Shown here: one piece after another, positions 10,672 to 13,204 of the stretch
Layout: the number at the start of each line of letters is the position of its first letter
Numbering within the stretch: the first letter of the stretch is position 1
From: Vairimorpha apis BRL 01
Taxonomy: Eukaryota; Microsporidia; Nosematidae
Reading direction: 5' to 3'
DNA: 13,204 bases
Assembly: GCA_000447185.1 (NCBI GenBank)
Contig: KE647203.1
Location: forward strand, 1-13,204
Program-made: the position numbers and the translations under genes
The notes under the pieces: generated by a model
What the model was told of the DNA's origin: nothing
What the model saw: the letters and a program-made list of their open reading frames with translations, nothing else
Databases searched by the model: none

Positions 10672-11181
10672 GAGGTCATGGAAAATGATCTTGCAGAGAT
10701 AAAAGTAGATACAAGGTTAAAGACAGATATAAAGTTCGCTAATAACAGACCTGATATATTTATTTATGACAAAATAAAGCGTGAAATCATACTTATTGAA
10801 GTCTGTATTACAAGCCAGGATAATTTGCAACAAGTTGAGTTGGAAAAGGTGAAGAAGTACGAATTATTATGTAACGAGCTTAAGATGTTGTATAAGGCTT
10901 ATAAAACTAAAAGTATACCATATGTCATAACATGGGACGGTGTGGTGACTAAATACCACAAGAAGTATTTACAGCAATTGCAAATCAGCCCAAATATAGA
11001 GGCATACATTCAATCAAGGGTACTGAAAAAAACTCTGGAAATTATATCTTTTGAGCAACGTAGAAGTATTGATGACGGTCTAGATAAAGAGGACATTATA
11101 ATGTGTGCTATAGAGAACTTGACAAACAAATATAATCCTAAACATAATGAGACACAATTTAAATATATCAACAAAGTATAA
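10672..11181 (+). pseudogene. Restriction-like endonuclease domain of the R4/Dong-like element (open 167-codon frame)
   Basis: From the ATG at 10678 the frame is open for 167 codons to TAA at 11179-11181. That ATG is internal to the polyprotein; the matching Met in copy 3 lies within SVQEVM. The domain shows EIKVDT, then RPDIFIYDKIKREIILIE with Asp at 10753-10755 and Glu at 10798-10800 (PD-X14-E, within the usual spacing of this fold), VCITSQDN, KKYELL, IPYVITWDGVV, TKYHKKYL, EAYIQSRVLKKTLEIISF and a polar C-terminus. In the family this nuclease cuts the chromosomal target to prime reverse transcription. Cys replaces the usual Gly in the E-V-G-I-T motif, which may or may not matter. All catalytic residues are present and the frame is unbroken, so it could be predicted as a small gene, but it has no promoter of its own that I can see. 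Confidence 0.88.
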
Positions 11182-11208
11182 CAATATAAGTATAAGCATT
11201 ATATATAA

Positions 11209-11398
11209 AAATAAACGTATGCAAACTTAGTTTTTTTTGGTGAGTTTTCTAATTTTTGGTGCTCTTACATATAACTATACCAGAATCTTCATTTAATATC
11301 TTTTGAGCTTTATCATTTTTTATTATTTAATTTTAATTGTTTTAAAATAATTTATAAAAATTTAAAAAATTAAAACAAAAATATATTTACCTTTTATA
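11209..11398. other. Spacer between retrotransposon and piggyBac element, with a faint coding-like patch
   Basis: Mostly A+T-rich. On the minus strand at 11249-11317 there is a short open stretch that reads plausibly as protein (KAQKILNEDSGIVICKSTKN, then a stop) and is richer in G and C than its surroundings. I do not recognise it. It does not match the retrotransposon region missing from the copy at 7055-7710, and it lies outside the piggyBac ends. Confidence 0.4.
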
Positions 11399-11402
11399 TT
11401 AA
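11399..11402. repeat. TTAA target-site duplication, left
   Basis: TTAA directly outside the left inverted repeat, paired with the TTAA at 12257-12260. It is part of the 19-base perfect inverted match because TTAA is its own complement. Confidence 0.8.
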
Positions 11403-11417
11403 CACATCTTATGCGGG
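11403..11417 (+). repeat. Left terminal inverted repeat of the piggyBac-type element
   Basis: CACATCTTATGCGGG, the exact reverse complement of 12242-12256. It is conspicuous because G+C-rich words are rare here. It is followed by a further G+C-rich subterminal segment to about 11475. Confidence 0.9.
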
Positions 11418-11458
11418 AGCTCTCAGTAGCGTAACTTGACTGCGTAGAGGGGCGAATT

Positions 11459-11474
11459 ACACCATGTATGGTGT
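11459..11474. repeat. Subterminal hairpin, left end
   Basis: ACACCA and TGGTGT pair around a TGTA loop, 40-odd bases inside the left end. Subterminal inverted repeats can serve as extra transposase binding sites in piggyBac elements; that role here is inferred. Confidence 0.6.
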
Positions 11475-11781
11475 CTGAAAAAAATTGCAACAAAGTAAAA
11501 CGTTATAATTTTAAATTCAGAATCAGTTTACATATTTGCTAAATTTAAAAAATTAAATATAAGATGTAAAATATTGATTGTAATTTAGAACAATACAATT
11601 TTATTTTCTAAAAAAATACAAATAAAATATAAAAATATATGAAATATAGAGAGAGATAAACTACAGGGAATAATTTTGAATAAAAAACTATCTTTGAAGT
11701 GTGTGGTATAACTTTATATTTGATTACTTCTAACTATACTTATTCATATTATTATATCAAAAGTTTTATGTTTCACTTTCA

Positions 11782-12115
11782 CTAATATTGTTCCAAAGTA
11801 TGATATTTAAAGAAACAGTCTCCCTTATGAAGAGGCACTGCGCAAAACTGGCACATAAAACAAGTTAAACTTCTTTTTTTATGGGCTGCACAAAAACGAC
11901 ATGTTTCTGTGGTTTTACTTTAATGCCATCTGTAATAATTTGACAAGTTTGTGTTTTGCAAGATCTTTTGATAGTCTTTCTGGGTGATCGCCTCTTCTAT
12001 ACATTCCCTATGTACTTGGTACATTATCTGCTTGTTGAGGTACCGGGTCATTTATCCATTCTTTTGGTACATCATTTAAAAATTTCATGTACGGATCAAA
12101 GTACATATTCTTATC
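11782..12115 (-). pseudogene. piggyBac transposase C-terminal remnant
   Basis: Reading leftwards from about 12115: FDPYMKFLNDVPKEWINDPV, a TAG at 12008-12010, YRRGDHPERLSKDLAKHKLV, then a frameshift near 11919. After it come KTTETCRFC, KKRSLTCFMCQFC, VPLHKGDCFFKYH and TLEQY, with a stop at 11782-11784. The C-X2-C...T-C-X2-C-X2-C...P-L-(C/H)...C-F-X2-Y-H pattern is the Cys-rich, zinc-binding C-terminal domain of piggyBac transposases, which binds the transposon ends. A charged segment containing H-P-x-x-L normally precedes it. The catalytic Asp-containing core is absent: the frame meets a TAA at 12116-12118 and decays into A+T-rich sequence before the right end. It is therefore a non-functional remnant. 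The true C-terminus is probably intact, since sequence after the stop reads like a short 3' region leading to the left end. Confidence 0.85.
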
Positions 12116-12180
12116 TTATATACCAAATAATTACTTTTTATTTATTTCATTTTAAATATGTTTAAATTCATTAAGTAACA

Positions 12181-12238
12181 GGTATTAGTGCCTTATCCCG
12201 CATTTAACGTAAGTCGTCTTTCGACGGATACTAATACC
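12181..12238. repeat. Subterminal stem-loop at the right end of the piggyBac-type element
   Basis: GGTATTAGT at 12181-12189 pairs with ACTAATACC at 12230-12238. Inside it CGTC and GACG form a second short stem around TTTC near 12215-12226. The hairpin abuts the right inverted repeat and is much richer in G and C than the flanks. Confidence 0.75.
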
Positions 12239-12241
12239 CGC

Positions 12242-12256
12242 CCCGCATAAGATGTG
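12242..12256 (-). repeat. Right terminal inverted repeat of the piggyBac-type element
   Basis: CCCGCATAAGATGTG, perfect reverse complement of 11403-11417. Confidence 0.9.
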
Positions 12257-12260
12257 TTAA
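12257..12260. repeat. TTAA target-site duplication, right
   Basis: TTAA directly outside the right inverted repeat, matching the TTAA at 11399-11402. Confidence 0.8.
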
Positions 12261-12752
12261 TTCATATCATAAAAATTAAAAAATCATAATAAAAAGATTT
12301 ATGTAATTTTTTTATCTTTAATGCATTACTAATTCATAATTTTTATAAAAACTTTAAATATTATATTTTTGATGTAAACTAAACATATAATTATAAGTAT
12401 CTGAATATTTTAATTTTTAATAACTTTTTTAAAAAGAATACCATAAAAATAATTTTATATCATTAACAAATTTTATCTTTTTTCTTTAATAATAAAAGTA
12501 AAAATATTTTTTTTATTTTAAAACAATATTAAAATTAAAATGTAGTTTTCTTGATTTTGTTCCTTCAAACAATTAACAACATAATATATATAACAAAATT
12601 TTATTAGTTGAATTTTTTATAATTGCAATAAAAATCATATAAATAACTGCATATAATAAGTTTTGATTTTTTATATAGCTACAATTATTTTTATTGAGGT
12701 ATATTGTTTTTACATTAATTTATACATTATCACAATTAGATATTAGGCTAAT
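12261..12752. other. A+T-rich stretch without recognisable genes
   Basis: Nothing but A/T-rich sequence with dense stop codons. It would contain the 3' side of the minus-strand retroelement fragment that begins at 12753, but no recognisable tail is visible. Confidence 0.6.
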
Positions 12753-13204
12753 TTAACACATATTTAGTTCCTCTAATTCCTTCTCTTTAACCAACTGTTT
12801 ATCTTCCGTAATGTGTTCGCACTCTTAAGGATTGTATAGAAAGACACTCAAGGGTATTTTAAGCAATATGGCTTGAACTTATGCCTGTGTTCGGCTGTAT
12901 ATATTCAACTCGTTCCTATATTCTTTGTGAAAAGTTGTACTATTTCCTTCCTTGTAATTACGTTAGGTGTAATTTTAGTTTAATATCCACACATTGCTCT
13001 AAAATAATTGGCAATCTAATTATACTTATATTTCTTGTATGTTTCTACAACTCGCATGATATCGAAACTGGTTATTTCTACTTAAACAATTAATATTTCT
13101 TTTTTTATTTTATTCAGAATATATACGTCTGGTTTATTATATTTTACTTTTGTACTAGTTGGCATCTTAGTATATACTTTAATCTTCAACGTTTGTTTGA
13201 AATT
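12753..13204 (-). pseudogene. Endonuclease-domain fragment of an R4/Dong-like non-LTR retrotransposon (copy 4, runs off the right edge)
   Basis: Reading leftwards from the edge: LKIKVYTKMPTST matches the EIKVDT region, and KPDVYILNKIKKEILIV (Asp at 13127-13129) holds the PD motif. A stop is followed by VEITSFDIMRVVETYKKYKY, PNVITRKEIVQLFTKN where relatives have PYVITWDGVVTKYHKK, and VQAILLKIPLSVF matching IQSRVLKKTLEIISF. A charged tail (ITEDKQLVKEKELEELN) ends at a stop at 12753-12755. At least four stops and several frame changes break it. Arg replaces Trp in the WDG motif. The VVETYKKYKY helix and Glu/Lys-rich tail group it with the copy at 4462-4920. The upstream part, if any, lies beyond the window, so it may be a truncated copy or the end of a longer element. 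Confidence 0.82.

Larger units (their letters stand above)
7733..11208 (+). mobile_element. Near full-length R4/Dong-like non-LTR retrotransposon, inactivated
   Basis: A single-ORF non-LTR retrotransposon of roughly 3.5 kb, clearly richer in G and C than its flanks. Domain order is: N-terminal domain without an evident Cys/His finger (7745-8463), RT entry region (8424-8815), RT fingers and palm (8816-9700), thumb and linker (to about 10490), CCHC knuckle (10495-10549), and restriction-like endonuclease (10672-11181). A C-terminal PD-(D/E)xK-type nuclease without an apurinic-type nuclease places it among the R2/R4-type clades. The FIDDLKLL active site and the ERLYLPRSELGRGL thumb motif favour R4/Dong over R2; this is from memory of those families. 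There is no long 5' untranslated region and no poly(A) tail. Both borders are inferred: the left from the end of the AT tract, the right from a short TA run after the stop codon. About seven stops and seven frameshifts make it incapable of producing full-length protein. Confidence 0.85.
11399..12260 (-). mobile_element. Internally deleted piggyBac-type DNA transposon with TTAA target duplication
   Basis: The element body is 11403-12256 (854 bp), flanked on each side by TTAA (11399-11402 and 12257-12260), the obligatory target duplication of piggyBac transposons. Its ends are a perfect 15-bp inverted repeat; counting the TTAA, 19 bases match exactly. Inside is a minus-strand remnant of a piggyBac transposase C-terminus. 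Intact elements are usually well over 2 kb with a transposase of roughly 500-600 residues, so most of the gene has been lost next to the right end. Such an element cannot move by itself but could be mobilised if a transposase recognising these ends exists elsewhere. The termini do not begin with the CCC common in piggyBac elements, so the subfamily is uncertain. Confidence 0.85.

Noticed and set aside
7055..11320. Idea that the long element split copy 3 in two by inserting into it
   Set aside because: The missing upstream part of copy 3 (zinc-knuckle region, minus strand) should lie just right of 11208, but that sequence does not read as it in any frame.
11956..12165. Plus-strand 69-codon open frame
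   Set aside because: Opposite strand of the piggyBac transposase remnant, which shows the Cys-rich motif in the other direction.
12881..13093. Plus-strand 70-codon open frame
   Set aside because: Opposite strand of endonuclease copy 4.

Overview
The window is eukaryotic and non-coding apart from mobile-element sequence. Most of it is extremely A+T-rich, with long A and T runs and almost no open frames. Against this stand islands visibly richer in G and C, and every island I could translate convincingly derives from a transposable element. I see no intact host gene, rRNA, tRNA or CRISPR array, and no bacterial-style gene packing. An A+T-rich, transposon-loaded genome carrying R4/Dong-type retroelements and piggyBac-type DNA transposons would fit a microsporidian such as Hamiltosporidium or a relative. 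That assignment rests on recall of the protein family, not on a search, and another A+T-rich eukaryote is possible.

Layout. Positions 1-4461 are A+T-rich with nothing recognisable. At 4462-4920 (minus) lies a heavily decayed copy of the C-terminal endonuclease of a non-LTR retrotransposon. At 5921-6295 (plus) lies a second decayed endonuclease tail, and at 7055-7710 (minus) a third, better preserved one. At 7733 to about 11208 (plus) sits a nearly full-length R4/Dong-like non-LTR retrotransposon: N-terminal domain, reverse transcriptase (RT), CCHC zinc knuckle and restriction-like endonuclease. It starts directly beside an (AT)9 tract that separates it head-to-head from the third fragment. 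At 11399-12260 lies a short, internally deleted piggyBac-type element with TTAA target duplications, 15-bp inverted ends and the remnant of a transposase C-terminus (minus). At 12753-13204 (minus) a fourth endonuclease fragment runs off the right edge.

How the parts relate. The five endonuclease domains (one in the long element, four solo) align with each other along PD-X14-E, the Lys-Tyr-rich helix, the Trp-Asp-Gly-like motif and the IQ..(V/L)LK motif. They fall into at least two subfamilies. Four are cut at the 5' side and keep the C-terminus, as expected from incomplete target-primed reverse transcription. The long element carries about seven in-frame stops and about seven frameshifts, so it is dead as a whole, although the RT active-site residues and the endonuclease catalytic residues are still encoded. 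Several stops sit where the family has Trp, so G:C to A:T mutation is turning these islands into the surrounding A+T-rich sequence. The window is best read as a transposon graveyard showing several ages of decay.
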